In this document: piece after piece, positions 31,592-46,500 of the stretch
Layout of the letters: each line of letters begins with the position of its first letter
Numbering within the stretch: the stretch's first letter is position 1
Source: Sabellastarte sp. h YS-2021
Lineage: Eukaryota; Annelida; Polychaeta; Sabellida; Sabellidae
Length of the DNA: 64,000 bases
Direction: 5' to 3'
Assembly (NCBI GenBank): GCA_964017235.1
Contig: OZ024938.1
Location: forward strand, 57,217,816 to 57,281,815
Position numbers and translations under genes: made by a program
The notes under the pieces: generated by a model
Seen by the model: only the letters and a program-made list of their open reading frames with translations
What the model was told of the DNA's origin: nothing
Databases searched by the model: none

Positions 31592-34500
31592 ATGGCTGCA
31601 AATACAACGGAAGGTATCCATATTTAGTTGTAGCATTTGTAAATTAACAAGACTTCGGCGTTATATTGCTCCTAATTTAATGCGTATTGACACCCTAAAT
31701 TTTTCCGCCAAAGATGTCAATCATTAAAAACCGGTGGTTTTTGGAAAAGGTCCTGAAATATACCTTGTAAGCATGTCGTTCTGGAAACGTTCGCCAGTCA
31801 ATACACGGGTGGTCATGAAGATAAACGGTCATAGAGATAAACGGTCTTCAGAATTGTTCAAATCTAAGTGGTGTAAACAACAAAATTACACAAACTAAAT
31901 AAGAAAATACAATCAAAGAAAGCTTATCAAGACATATGGTATTTGGTTTGTGTTGTGCTGCTCTTTAGACTACTTATAGTGGTGGTGGACCAATTCACGC
32001 CCGTGTACCTATTCACGCCCACCCCTAAATTTATCCAAAACAATCACAGTTAAAGAATAAATTACAAATGTATATGATCAATTTGATGATTATCTATGAT
32101 GTGGTAAACATCTTCTATATGAAAATTTATAAATCTGCAAGAAAATTGAGGGTGGGCCTGAATTGGTACCCGGGCGTGAATTGGTCCACTACCACTATTT
32201 GAAGAATTCTGAAGACCGTTTATCTCTATGATCGTTTATCTTCGTGACCACCCGTGTACTCAAAATAAGGGTTACAGTATGCTCAGCTACCCATGTTCGT
32301 CGCCTACCCAAGTTCGTCACCTGCCTCGAAAATGTTAAGGACAGGCAATATTGATACTGAAACAAACGGAACAAAGACTAATAATGATTATGACCGTTTA
32401 TCTTCATGACCACCCGTGAACTCTACTGGGAAAGATTACTGTGAAGAGGTTTTAATGTTGTCAAAAAATGCAAGTGACGAACTTGGGTAGGCGACGAAGT
32501 TGGGTAGCTGAGCAGTACCATCAGTAAGGGAGTTAATCAATTCAATAGCCATCCCCCTGGTTCAGAAAACAGAAGTACAAAATCGAATACAGAATACGGT
32601 TTATCTTTGCACAGTAGTAATTTATCAATGTTACATGTTTAATCACGTTCTAAACCTGAAATATTGTCATATTAAACGGTGTCAAGATGATTCGCCCCCA
32701 GAAACAATTCACTCCTGTTTTCTGAAGACAATTCGACCCTTTAAAAATTGCTCACTAAACAACACTTTACAGATTGACTTCGGAACTGCCAAAGACGGTC
32801 ATATGTTTGTTTGAGTAGGGCTGTGAACGAGTACTCGAGCCTCGATAGACAAGTCGATCTTTGCTAGTACTCGAGTCCATTTAAATCCTCTGTTACTCAC
32901 GAGGTATTGTATTATCGCCCCCGTAATGAAACACTTGTGTAAAATATGCCACATGTCAGCATTTCTGTCACATAATATCAATTGAAGTTGTTATTTTCAC
33001 TTGAAAACGTATAATTTACTCCATATTCTATAATATCTGGCCAAATAGAAGACGTTTTTCTTCAAAAGTTTCGTTTCTGGAACCGACTATCTGTTTACAG
33101 AAGACTTCTAATGGTAGATACTAAATCTTGCGGTTACTCGAATTCGGGCCGGTTGTGAGAGGGCAAGTACTCGATGCCATTTTTCAGCACCCGTCCCAGC
33201 CCTAGTGGTGGTGGACCAGTTCACGCCCACCCCTAAATTTATTCAAAACAATCACAGTTAAACAAAAAATTAGTAACGTAAATGATCAATTTGATAATTA
33301 TTTATGATGTGGTAAACATCTTTTCTATGAAAAATGATAAATCTCTGAGAAAATTGAGGGTGGGCGTGAATAGGTCCACGGGCGTGAATTGGTCCATCAC
33401 CACTAGTTTTGAGGTGTATACTTCTCTTGATTTCAGAACTGTCATGTCCACATTATAAAATATGTAGTGTCTCAACCCACGTGCACCGTTTATCGAGAGT
33501 ATTAATTTCAGCCCACTGTCTAAACAATACAAGAGAAGACGGGCGCGCATGTGTGCACGATAGAAAACATTTAAAGATCAAAATACCTGAAACAGTACAA
33601 GTAAAGACGGATATGCATGTGTGCACAACAAAACAAAACAATAAACAGATTAAAATACCTGCAACTTCACAGCTGAAGATGACCAGCAGCTTGAGCTAAA
33701 AAGTTGGACCCACCAACACAACCATGAAGTCACAGAGGAAGGCTACACCCATCACCACAGACCCAGGTTTCTGGATCCTGAATCTATAAAAGAAGCAGAG
33801 GAGATGTTAAAGGTTGATCCCAACCAGAAACTTCAGAGGCAGCATTTTGTGGAAAAGACTGGAAAACAAGTTAAACAACTAAGGATGAAGGACATCCATA
33901 ACATTTCCAGAGACATGAAGCAGAAGACCAACACTATCCCATCAGTGTCTGTTAGATCTCGGCCAGTGGGTGGAGGAACAGAAGACAACACAGTGAGAGG
34001 ACTATACTTTCAGGACCAAGAAATGAGGACAGCATTTGAGAGGTTCCCTGAGGTCATTCTTATGGATGCCACCCACAAGACTAACTCTTAGGATATGCCC
34101 ATGTATACTTTGTTATGTGTTGACGGGAATGGTGAAAGCCAGGTTGCAGCAATGTCTTTAGTCCAGAGGGAGGATGAGTCTTCAATCAGGAACATGATGG
34201 AACTTTTCAAGAAGAATAACCCCAGTCAAACCTCTGTGGAAGTTGTGATGACAGACAAGGGTATGCTGGAAAGAAAGATCAGCCAAGAAGAATTACCTTG
34301 AGTTGCCTTGCCTTTGTCTGTTCCATGTACTGCGAACCTTTAGCTGTGAGATTTCTGTGGACAAAATAGGGATTTCAGCAGGGGAAAAGACACATGTGTT
34401 GGGCCATCTACAGGACCTCACATATGCTCGAGATGAGATGGAATATGAAAGAAAATACAGGGATATGTGCCTTGCCATGTCACCAAGAGTCCGGGCTTAC

Positions 34501-37500
34501 TATGATGATAATTGGCATCCAATCGAAGAATGGGTGGAGAGCCTTAAGTCAACTCAACTTAACCTTGGGACCAGAACTAACAACAGGGTTGAGTACTTTT
34601 TCTCACACCTGAAAAAAAGCCCTAGTTCAAAGAGGTAGCCTGAAAGACCTGATAGAGAGATATATGACATGTTTGAACACCCTCAGAAGTGAGAGAAGAC
34701 ACAGAGTCCTCCAAGCCCTCACAAAAGTCCCATGTCAGCCTGTGTTGGCAGAAGAGCAGCCATTCCATACTTTTGTCACCCCATACTGTTTTACACTGAT
34801 ACAGGAACAGCTGGCAGGGTCACACAAGGTTGATGTGCTAAGTGCTAACACAGTGCAGAGCTCAAGTGGGACAAGGGAGGTTTCTTCCACTGGGTGTGAC
34901 TGTGTGCCTTTTTCACCAGCATGAAAATACCTTGCAAGCATGTCTTTGCCATTAGAAGACACAATGATGAAGATACGTTCTGCCCAGAGATCATTCATGA
35001 ACGATGAACTGCTAAATATTACAATAGCAAAAGTCACCTGACTCCTAACCGTCAACGGCTTAGCATTTCCAGTCAGGTTACTCCAAGAAGAGGAAGCATG
35101 ATGACAGAGCGTGATCGTTATAAGAGGGCAGGAGAGAAACTGCACAGTGTACAAGCCATCATGGTCCAGTGTGGAACAGCTGAATTTCAACGAAGATGTG
35201 AGTTGATTGACTCACTCATAGTTATGGAAAGAAAATAAGGAAGTACAGTTAATATCATCCAAACAAATTGTGTGCTCCATTCCTGATATATCCACTGATG
35301 AAGTGGAAGCTCTTGTAGAGAAATACCTTAACACACCATGGAAATGCGAAAGCTGCAAAATGCTCCTGAATGATGCTTAATCAATTGCCTGTGATATGTG
35401 CCTGCAGTGGAACCACATCAAATGTTTAAAACGGAAAAAAACTTCCAAAGGCTATTGCTTCTGCTCCCAATGTAAATGAATGTTTCTCTGTATATGAAGT
35501 GCTGATGTGCTAAGTGCTATTTATTTATTTATTAAATCATACACGTAGTATACAAAAGCTATGTTAGTGTTAGGTGCTGTGTTAGGTGTAAAGTTACATT
35601 TCTCAATGTGCTGGTGTATGTTGTTAGTGCTAATATCATATCTATGTATCACTTTACTCCTGTTGAATTTTTTGATTGTGGTGTGGAATAAATTTCAAAG
35701 TTTGGGTACCAGTGTACTATTTCACTTGACACATTATCCAGTGAGGACCGTATTGTGGCAATTGAGCACATGTCAAAAATAGTTGAACTTACAAAACAAA
35801 GGATATAAGGATATATATTTTAATATATACTTTTTAACTACTAGGTTATTGTTTAATTTATATAACAATCAGTTATTGTCTATTAAATGGGGTAATTGTA
35901 TTAGTACAAAATTTAAGCCATCCAATGGAGTTAAGCAGGGTGGTGTTTTATCACCTTTATTATTTACCCTATACATTGATAATTTATTCACAGAGTTGAA
36001 GCAATGTGGCTTTGGGTGCTACATAGGGAATTTATTCTCAGGAGCCTTTGGATATGCTGATGATATTGTTTTATTGGCACCTACTGTTTTCTCTTTAAAC
36101 AAACTCTATAGTATATGTAAACAATATGGACATTCTCATAACATAGTTTTTAATCCTCAAAAAAGCAAGTTACTCATATTTGGAAGTGATATCCAGGGTT
36201 TTGTTATTGACAACAACTTTTTAACATGTCAGCCCACTGATAAGCATGTTGGTCATGTAATTGGTCCTAGTCTTGTTGATCAAGATATCAAAAGTAAAAT
36301 CAATGAAATGGTTATAAATACCAATCATTTAGTATCGACTTTTAGAAATGCATCATATGATATAAAGTACAAACTATTTAAAACATTTGCAATGCCACTA
36401 TATGGATGTGTTCTGTGGGACTACTCTTCAGTGTATATCGAAAAGTTATTTGTATGTTGGAGAAAGTGTATTAGAAGACTTTTAAGTGTCCCTTACAATA
36501 CCCACTCTATATTGTTGCCTATCATTTGCAGTGATTTACCAATAGAATGTCAACTACACAAAAGAGTTATGAAGTTCTTTATATGCCTGGCAAAGTCAAA
36601 TAATATTTATAATAACTTAGCATTGCAGTTAATTGTCGAGGGTAGTAAATCTCGTATGTCTAATTCATTAAATTATATCTGTTATAAATATGGAATATGT
36701 AAATATGATTTAAGTAATGTACAATTGAGTCAGCTAACTTATGTCATGAAACACCTTTTCAGTACAATTGTAGATGTAGATACCTTGGTGTATGCTGATG
36801 TGATTATTGATATGCTCAGTTTTATAGATCAGAATAAGTTTAACATTTTGACTCCAACTCAAACACGTGAATTACTGTCCTTTGCCTGTACAATATAGCC
36901 TGGTTGTGTTTTACTTCTGTGTGTATAATGTTTTGTTTACATTTTTTTTCTCTGACTCTGTCTTTTCATTCCTATGTTATTTTGTGTAAATAATTAAAAA
37001 ATAACTGTATCAATCACATGCAATTGTATACGAATAAATAAATAAATAAATAAATAAATATGTCTCAATACACATTGTGGATACAGTTTATTTGTCCAAA
37101 TACACATTATATGTGATCCTGTCTTCTAAAGTTTATCCATGTAATGACTGTTGTATGTCCATTTATTTCCAGAGATAGAAGCACAGGTATTGGCCCTACA
37201 AGCCAAACGGCAAGGCTTGCAAAGCACTGAAGAGGGGCCCGACCATGTTGGTTTAGGAGAAGAGGGTCACTTTGACACAGACATCTATGATGTTCCTAGA
37301 CAAAGAAGACTCGAAGGTTATGTCACATCTATTGCCGCCACAGAAGAAGTGGATGTAAGTTAGGAAAGATGCATTCAAACCCCTTTTAGTAGAATGTTTC
37401 AGTTATTAGAGCCAAATATCCACTTATTAGCAAGGCATAAGTCGCATTACCATTGATCTTTACCTGCAGTAAACTTTTTCTAATCATAAAAAAGAAGAGT

Positions 37501-40500
37501 GGAATTTGTTTCCATGGTTGTGTCACCTTATAAAAATAATGGTATTTATTATTTAAATATACTCGGTTGATGTATATAGTTTTTCTTTTGAAAACAAAAA
37601 AACAAGTGTTTGCTGAACTCAGACAGGGTCACTTGATGTTTTTAATGGAGGGATTTTATCCAGTAAATGGAGGAGACAGTAGTCATGGAGAGATTGTATT
37701 TCAATATTGATTGATCTTGCCTTGTTAATTTTAGTGTCCCATGTGTAGACAGTTGGGGCCAGATTCATATTTCTGTGGCTGAAATTGAATGTCGTGATAA
37801 AGTGTTCTTTACTGCTTTGTTTTGTTTATTTCAGGAGGATGATGATGTTCCTATGCAGAGATTGGGGATGAAGTCTACATACACTGCACCGCTAAATATC
37901 CTGAACGACATGACCAGAGACAAAGATGTAAGTATCAAAGTGTTTTGGTGCCTACATGTGTGGTTTAACACAGGTCAGTGTTTGCCAATATAATACAGTT
38001 TGGGGTCTTTTACAGCAACATACTCTATAACTTTAGATTTGCACTTGGCATTAATTGTAGCCATAATATCTTAACTAATGAACTTGAGATAGTGAAAAAA
38101 CTGAAAACTAATTCTTAATGAAATTTTAAATCTGTAGTAATGGTTTAAGTAGAAACTAGCCACTAGGGAATATTAATTTTAGTGTATTTGTTAAGCATGA
38201 AGAATTGGTAAATATTTCTTCTGGGTGAAATTTCTATTAGTACAGTTGTTGAAATAAAAAAAGTCACTTGTAAGTGACTGTTTGAACACAACATTTCTTG
38301 CATTTTAATGGTTCCAGATGTGACCAGAGTGAGGAAGTTGAAATTGACACTATTCCCTCTCTCTTCGTTGTTTTTAGGACTATGATCCTTTAGCTGAGAG
38401 AAGAATTCCAAAGATTGCAGATCGTGAGAATGAGTATAAAGCCAATCAGAGGCGCAGGATGTTCTTAACACCAGACAGACACGATCCATTTGCAGGCAAG
38501 TTTTGTTGTTCCTGTGTTTTTGTTTTTGTTCTGTAGCTTCGTGTATTTTTAAAGTATTTCATTGTTTGTCTTCATTATGTATTATACTATATATAGGATA
38601 CCTGGTGTTGTTATTATTGTCAGAATATTCTTCAGAATGTGTAATCATGTTGTTTAATACGATTCACATGAGCCAAAGATTGATTTGTGTTAAATTAAGC
38701 ATTTCTGCATATTCAGTTGGAATATATTGTCTTCGCTGCCTTAGTTGTTACGGTGTTCAGTCAGTGGTCACTTGGCCCTCACCTTTTGAGTAAGACTTGT
38801 GGCAATTTCTGTGAAAGCTCGAGATGTGTCCCAGTTTGAGCTCATATTCTTAAGGAACAATGACATTTGAAATTTCAGTTGAGTCTGTCACTTCAGGGGG
38901 AAGTTATTAGGAAATTGATGCACTGTGACTGTTTCTTTAATAACCTGTACGAAAATGACTAATATTGAAAAATAAGAGATTAGCTGAAATTTTGAAAAAA
39001 AATTACACATTAACAAGGAATAATATACGAATGCATTTGTTGTTCCAGATTTGTCATCTGACAGTTATTATTTATCAATTTGAAATTGAAAACCCACAGT
39101 TTTTAGTGCAGCAAGTTAATTCTTGTGTGTAAAAAAAAAAATCATCATTATCAGTGATGGAAGTTAGGAGGCAGATAAAATAACTGAATGTTGAGTAAAC
39201 TTCTTATACACGCAATTGAAGACTGATCTAAGTTCCCCATTATAAATAAGTTGCAAGTCAACAAGTGTCAAGTAGCTTTTGTTGAATTTTTGAATTTAGT
39301 CATTATGATGGTTGTTTGGCATTTATCTTGGATTATAAGGTAACCTATAGGCATGTTGTGTTGGGGGGGGAAAAAAAAAAAAAGCAAGAAAAATGACTAA
39401 ATCATAGCTACTTGATATATCAAGGGTTGTGGAGATCAAGGTATGTGAAATCATTTTCATTCATCCAACATTTGTTCACAAAGAAAATTTTGTAAAAGAG
39501 ATTCTTGACTGCCGATTCAATAAGAAAGTGATCGAAATAATTCTTTCTTTTGATAACTTTATCAGTTAAATTATACGGTTGATAGAGCCTGAATTAAAAA
39601 TTCTATTTGTGAAAAACATGATTGCATTTCTACAGCGGAGAAATTTTGTTTTTCTTTATTGATAAGCAGTCAAGATTACAAAACAGAAATGCATCAAATC
39701 ATTGTACTGTATAAATTGGTTTTGTGTAATGGAGTGTACTTTAAAAACAATTTAAAAATTTACTTAAAACAAAGAAACTAAATGTAACAGTCGTCAACTG
39801 TTCACTCACTTTACTTTGTCTTATTTTACTAAATGCTAACACCTGTCGCATCAAAACACCAACAAAGCCAATTTTACTCACATTGAACTTCTTTGACCGA
39901 TAGTTATTCATTTTTCATCTCATTTTCATGCACAAGTACGAGAGACAACTTAGCACTGAGACAGCTGTAAAATACTGAATATGACAACTGAAAACTGGTG
40001 TGTAGAAAGACAATTTTTGAACTGTAATAGCTTCATTGCAGAAAAGAAGAGAACAAAAAATAAAATAAAAAATTGAAACCCTGGATTTTCTGTATTCAGA
40101 AAGCACCAGTTTTCAGTCTCAGACTAGCTGTCTTTGCATTTATAAGACTACATAGGGGACATATCTAGGTATTTCTGCTGTCTTTACAAATACATAAAAG
40201 AAAGAAAAAGCTTTACACATTAAATTGAAGATATAAAAGTGTTTAAAAATCATAAATCAATCATAAAAACCTGGTTTAACGAAGGAAACTAATCGTTATA
40301 CCTTCCTTCCGCAGCGTTGGAGACTATTGAAGCTGTTCTGGATGGAAGAAAACCTTAAAGAGAGGTGTGATCCCCCTACATCTCTAGTTTGTATCTTTGT
40401 AACAGTGGGGCACTTTGAGAATGTAACTTGTGTGAAACATATGAGGAAAAAATATGATAGGTTACAGTAGAAGAATCAGTTGTCGATAACCTAATAGAAA

Positions 40501-43500
40501 TTAAAAAAAAAAAATAATAATAATAATGGTCTCGTTTTGTTTTTGTGTGAAAGGTAAAAGCTTGTTACCAGTATTGAAAGAATAAATCCAAACAAGATTT
40601 ATTGACATTACAATATTTAAAGTAACAGATTATGTGGAAACTAAGTGCTAATGAAGAGTGGTTGTTTTTCATCACCAGAATTCATTGGTTGGAGGGTGTG
40701 TGGCATGGAACTACTCTCTGAATTTACCGAGAAGTTTTTCAATGCAAAAATTAAATGAAATTGATGAATAAAGTCTCAGAAATAACCAAAAAAAAAAAAG
40801 AAAAAAAAAGAGAAATCTGGAATTGTAAAATCTAAAAGAATAATTGTGACATAATTATTATAAAGGTTAAGTATGTGTTTGTGCCCCACTGAGTAATGAA
40901 ACTAGGGTTGAGCTAGATTAAGGAATGTATTCTGGATAAAAATCAACATTATTACCGTAGTTTTTTTGCCACAGCAAGTAGACAAAACTGTGCTGGGTAT
41001 TTAAAAACTGGTTAGTAAAAACATCGGTATTTTTCCCCCATTTTTTTTTATGGCTGACTTTTTGTCATCAAAACAATAAATATCATAAAAAGTCAGTAAA
41101 GCCATTCACATAGAGTTTATATGATGTAAAGGTGGTGATTGTCATCTGTAAAATATCTCACAAAGATATTTCTTGTTTTAAATTAATTATTTTGGCACAA
41201 CCAGTTTTGACTGTAAAATCAGTTCCAGCATTATAATACACTCACTGGGTTATGGCGCCCTGTGAGCCATGTAATAGTAGGAATATTGTGACACAACTTT
41301 ATACATGTCCTTTAACTCTTAAACTAACCAGTGCTTCGAGAGACAGTCCATGTTTTTCTGGAAACTTAATCTAAGGTTTAGTGTTGGTATCGAATAAAAA
41401 AATTTGTATCGATATCAAACCATATTTTGCCTTCCGTATTGATCGATATTGAAATATTGGGGCATGAGATGCTTTCCTGGGGCAACCTTTGAAACTCTTT
41501 CGTGAGGTTTAGTAGGTTCCCGAAATGTAAACAAATATCATAATGGCGTTTCCGCTTTAGCGGTAAGTGAAAGTTGACAAAAATAATATGAAAACCAGTA
41601 TATTCTTCAAATATTGTCCTTTATTTGGATGAAAAACACCATAGTTGTACCTGTTAAGTAGTATGTTTCGATATTGATATTGTACTCTACATTATTGATA
41701 TCGGCAAACTTAGTATGAATCGATAAATATTTCAATATCGATAAACAATACCAGCACTACTAAGTTTCTATAAACTATAATTCATTTCCAAAATAACTAA
41801 AAGGGAAAAACTGACTACTTAATCCAGAATACATTGTAATTCTATGTTTTGAGCTATAAGGAGTTTAAGATACCCCCCACAAAACAGCACTACACCATTA
41901 TTTTAAGACTATTTTAGGTAGTCCTGCAAACAAACAACAAAAACTGTAATTGCAGTTTCATTAGTCGACGGAAACAAGAGGTAAAATGTCTACGAAGGAA
42001 TGGCGTAAAATGGTCGCAGTACGTATAACCTGAGGAGTTTCTTATAAATACTGTAGCAAGTGTTTTTATTTTTTATGTATTTGCAATAGTTTATAGAGTG
42101 GTATAAGTGTGAAGAATTGAAGAAGTACACAATGAGACCACTTTGACTTGAATTTTAATTCTCGGCTTTAATCCTCCAAAATCACAAATCAGTGGCTCTT
42201 TGTTGCATGGCCAGCAATTATAAATTTTAAAGTTGGAGATAATGGTCGGCTAAAGATTATAAACCAAGGTAAACTTATATTGGGGTGTAAGGTGCAGAGT
42301 ATGGTATTACAGAAATGAATATTACATCTGTCACCACTTCCAGTGGAAGTCTACCTTGGTCGCATCAAAAATTAATTTTTAAACAAAAAAGTTTTAAATG
42401 TCTCATTATGTTCTTGATTTTTAACAAACAGAAATATGTGCTATATAATCATGCTATGGAATGTTAAAAGTTTCTGATAGATTATCTTTATGACATACAT
42501 TAAAAGTTAATTCAAAAACCTTTTTATCTACAAAATTACTAATGGCAATTTTCCGTTACGACTTCTCGGTCGTAACGACCCCTGTGCTTTATTTTTACAG
42601 GAGGAAAAACTCCAGATGTGGGTTCAATAAGAAGGACATATGCTGATGTGATGGCAGAACGAAAACTCACTGCACAGCAGGTAGATTATATAACTATTAA
42701 GTTTTTGTTTTTTTTTGTAAAGAAATAAGTTAAATACAATTAAAACTCCAGTATTTGTGGAAGGGTTTTTATGTGTTCAAATTGTAAAATAGATTCAATA
42801 TTTAACATGATAATGAGAGTCTAAACATTACCTGAAATATTGTACTTGTCCATCTTTTATTTTCTTCAAATATTGCAGTACTGCAGTGAACAGAAGTATT
42901 ACGGTGTCAAACCAGATGATACATAGTGCCAGAGCAGATGTATTTGTTATGTACAAGAAGTGAGATTCAATGGTATTCTAAACATAAGCTTTTGCCCTTT
43001 TAATTTGCTTACTTTGTAATTTCCACAGAAAGCACTCCAGTTACAAATGCAGGAGAAAGCCAAGGAAGGGACTCTGAAAGCTGTGAATGGTTCTGCAGCC
43101 TCTGGACCAGCGGGAAACGATGCCAGTGCCCAAAAAAAGCGCAGACGCTGGGATCAACAGCAGCAGTCGGGCGATGAAACACCTGCTAAAAAGAAGTCTG
43201 ATTGGGAGAAAGGGGATGCTACAACCCCCTCACATGGGTGAGTGTTGCCAAATAACTTCTTTTTTTCTTAATTTAAAAAAAAATTCAGATGGGCAGGTAT
43301 CTCGGTGTTCAAGTGAAATATGGAAACTTTCATCTGATAGTTTCAAAGGGCAGAACAAGAGCAGCAAAAAAAAAAAAAAAAAAAAGGCAGAAAGCCTGGT
43401 CTACAATCAATGCTAACACTAAAATTGAAATATAAAGCCCTGGCAAGGCAAGTATAGGCAAAACTAGAGTTTCGATTCCACTTTCATTGTGCAAAATTAC

Positions 43501-46500
43501 CTGACCTGTGAGACAGGAACTGAAACCTGTGATTGATTTTTGCTTTAGGCATTTACACTCCAGGTGCAAACATTGAGACTGAATAATGTGCAATAAAATT
43601 CTAAAGTACAATACCAACACAATAATTTTTTTTTCCATTTCAGATGGGCAGAAACACCTGGTCGTAAGACAGGAAGTGAGACTCCTGGTGGTACACCCAG
43701 TGTGCGTCAGTGGGATGCCACACCAGGTCATGCCACTCCTGGTGCTGTGACCCCCGGCAGAGAAACCCCTGGACAAGCAGCAACACCTAGTGCCAGAAAG
43801 AACAGATGGGACGAGACACCCAGAACTGAGAGAGGTTGGTAAATATTGTATATCTTGTGTAAAATATAATTTCCCAATAAATTAAATTGAAGTTAAGGAA
43901 GGTCAACCTTTTGCTGAAAGAGAAATTTTGGTGTAACTTTGTCTTTGAAATCACCACATCAATTAGTTTGTCTGAATTAGACATTAAATAAGAAAATAAT
44001 TTTAGTTATTGTGTACTGAACCTTAAAAGCAGTCTTGTACATAAAAATTTACGAATGAATGTGAAAAAGTAGTTCACAGTGGATTAACAGATTTTAATGT
44101 TGATCTTGATCATTACTTGGAAAGTTTGTGGTTGCTTGGCAATGTTCACTGACTTACGGTGCAAAATCTTGATCAGATAGTTTTCCACTGCATTCTTCCC
44201 CTCACGCCACCCCAGTCATGTACCTAAAGTGCAAGTTTAAAAGTACTCCTTAAAGAATAACAGTATAATAGTCCAAATTTACTTCCCATTGAAACTCAAT
44301 CGTCAATAAACATTGACATTTTGCATCTTTACAGAAACTCCTGGGCATGGTAGTGGCTGGGCTGAAACTCCTAAGACTGACAGAACCATGGGTGATGACA
44401 TCATACAGGAAACTCCTACTCCAGGGGCCAGCAAACGCAGGTCACGTTGGGATGAGACACCAGTTGCCAATACCCCAGGGGGCTTGACCCCTTCAATGAC
44501 CCCGGGGGCTTTGACCCCCAGTATGACCCCTGGAAACCAGACACCGAGTATGACCCCTGGACAAATGACACCAGGAGGAATGACCCCTGGAGGATTCACA
44601 CCTTCGGGTATGGATGACTGATGACCAGTTCTTGTATAATTTGCATACTTTCAAAATATGACAGATGTGCATTTTAATGTCTTTAATTCTGTTTAGTAGA
44701 ATTTATTCTTAGTAGGAAAAATATTCAGGTTCTTAAAGGATATTTTCTTTTTAAATTAACCATTTTCTCTAATTCTTGAATAATATTTCCAAACCCTTCA
44801 AATATGACCTAAGATTCTACACTAAGAGGTAATTACATCCTCCGATGTGGCAGAATGACACAAAGTTGTTGCATAATAGTGATAAACCTTTAAAATATGG
44901 GGACCTAAAACATTATCCTTGCTAGTACAACCCTAATGTTCTAGTTCTAGTGTTATATTGACAGGTATATTTCCCTTGGTGATTTTCAATAAAACTGATA
45001 TTAAATCCATTTAAAGTTGAATGCATCATGCAGAATTTTTTGTTTGGTCACTATCAGGTACAACCCCAGTTGGTCAGAAAGCCATGGCGATGGCCACACC
45101 TACCCCTGGTCACATGATGCCAATGACTCCTGAGCAGATGCAAGCTTGGCAATGGCAACGGGAGATTGATGAGAGGAACCGCATGTTTACGGATGAGGAG
45201 CTAGACTCTATGCTGCCACCTGGATACAAGATCCTCAACCCACCCCAGGGATACATCCCGATTCGAACCCCGGCCAGGAAACTTGTGGCGACACCTACAC
45301 CCATGGCCGGAACTCCTATGGGCTTCAGGATGCAGACGCCAGATAATAAAGCAGGCAGTAATCAGGTGGTGGATCTACAGCCAAAAGGGAATCTACCCAT
45401 TCTGAAGCCAGATGATATGCAGTACTTTGATAAGCTGCTAGTAAGTTGTGACTTTTAATCATCTCAAATTAAAATTTTTTGTCTTTCATGAAAGTTGGAC
45501 TGCAACAATTTTAAAGCTAGATGAAATGCAGTCATTTAATCTTGGTAAATCAATAAGCAATTTTGTGTAAAATTGTAAATTCTGTCAATTTGAATTTATG
45601 GTTTTATTCTTTTGTTAACTCATATGATGCTATACTTCATTGTGATGTTAGGTGTTGTGTATTAATGTAATTAATTCACCCATATTTCACCCATCAGTCT
45701 ATGTCAGGTTAAGATTTCATTGCTTAGTTAACTAGTCATTACTTTGGCAAGTTGTTTGTTTTATTGCATTTTTATAGATCTTTGAGCAAAAAAAAAAAAA
45801 AAAAAAAATTAAAAAAAAACAATAAATACCACTTTATAATTGACCACTATTTGAGTAGTTCTAGGGATTTATACCAGGTCTAGACTGTGATGAAATAAAT
45901 AACATAAGCATAAAACTTGAAGTGGCCCAGTGGCTATCAAGAACCTGAAATAATCTTTTTACTCTCACTGTTTTAGTAGTTGGTTGGAATACAACTCGGG
46001 AAAAACATGTAGGAAATGCCTAATTGCCTGTTCTAATATAACTTAAAAAGGGACGTAATCCTAAATTTAAATATTTCCACTCCTGTTATTCCTGTTTTAG
46101 GTTGATGTGGATGAAGAGAGCTTGTCAGCAGAAGAGCAGAAAGAAAGAAAGATCATGAAGCTTTTGTTGAAAATAAAGAATGGAACTCCACCCATGAGGA
46201 AGGTATAGTTATGATATTTTATCATTCTGCTGAGCCAGCTGTATCCCTGAAACAGAATTCCTGAGTGTCTGAAAATACTTTCAAGTAGACTTTTTTGTAT
46301 CTAATCAGTATTATGGCTTGTGAAATGTTTATATCACCATGATTAATATGTAACATGTCTATACTTGCCATAAAACCTAGCAATAAGGCAGTTTATAGGC
46401 TGGCATTATTTGATTCCCTAAATTGCCCCGTTATTTTACAAATGCTTTGTGCTTTCTTTTTTCAGTTGATAAAGAAATATGGTCATCACAAGGAAAGATA

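Noticed and set aside
44303-44599. Minus-strand PGV-rich open frame
   Set aside because: Antisense of the TP-repeat-rich SF3B1 exon 8; low-complexity shadow.
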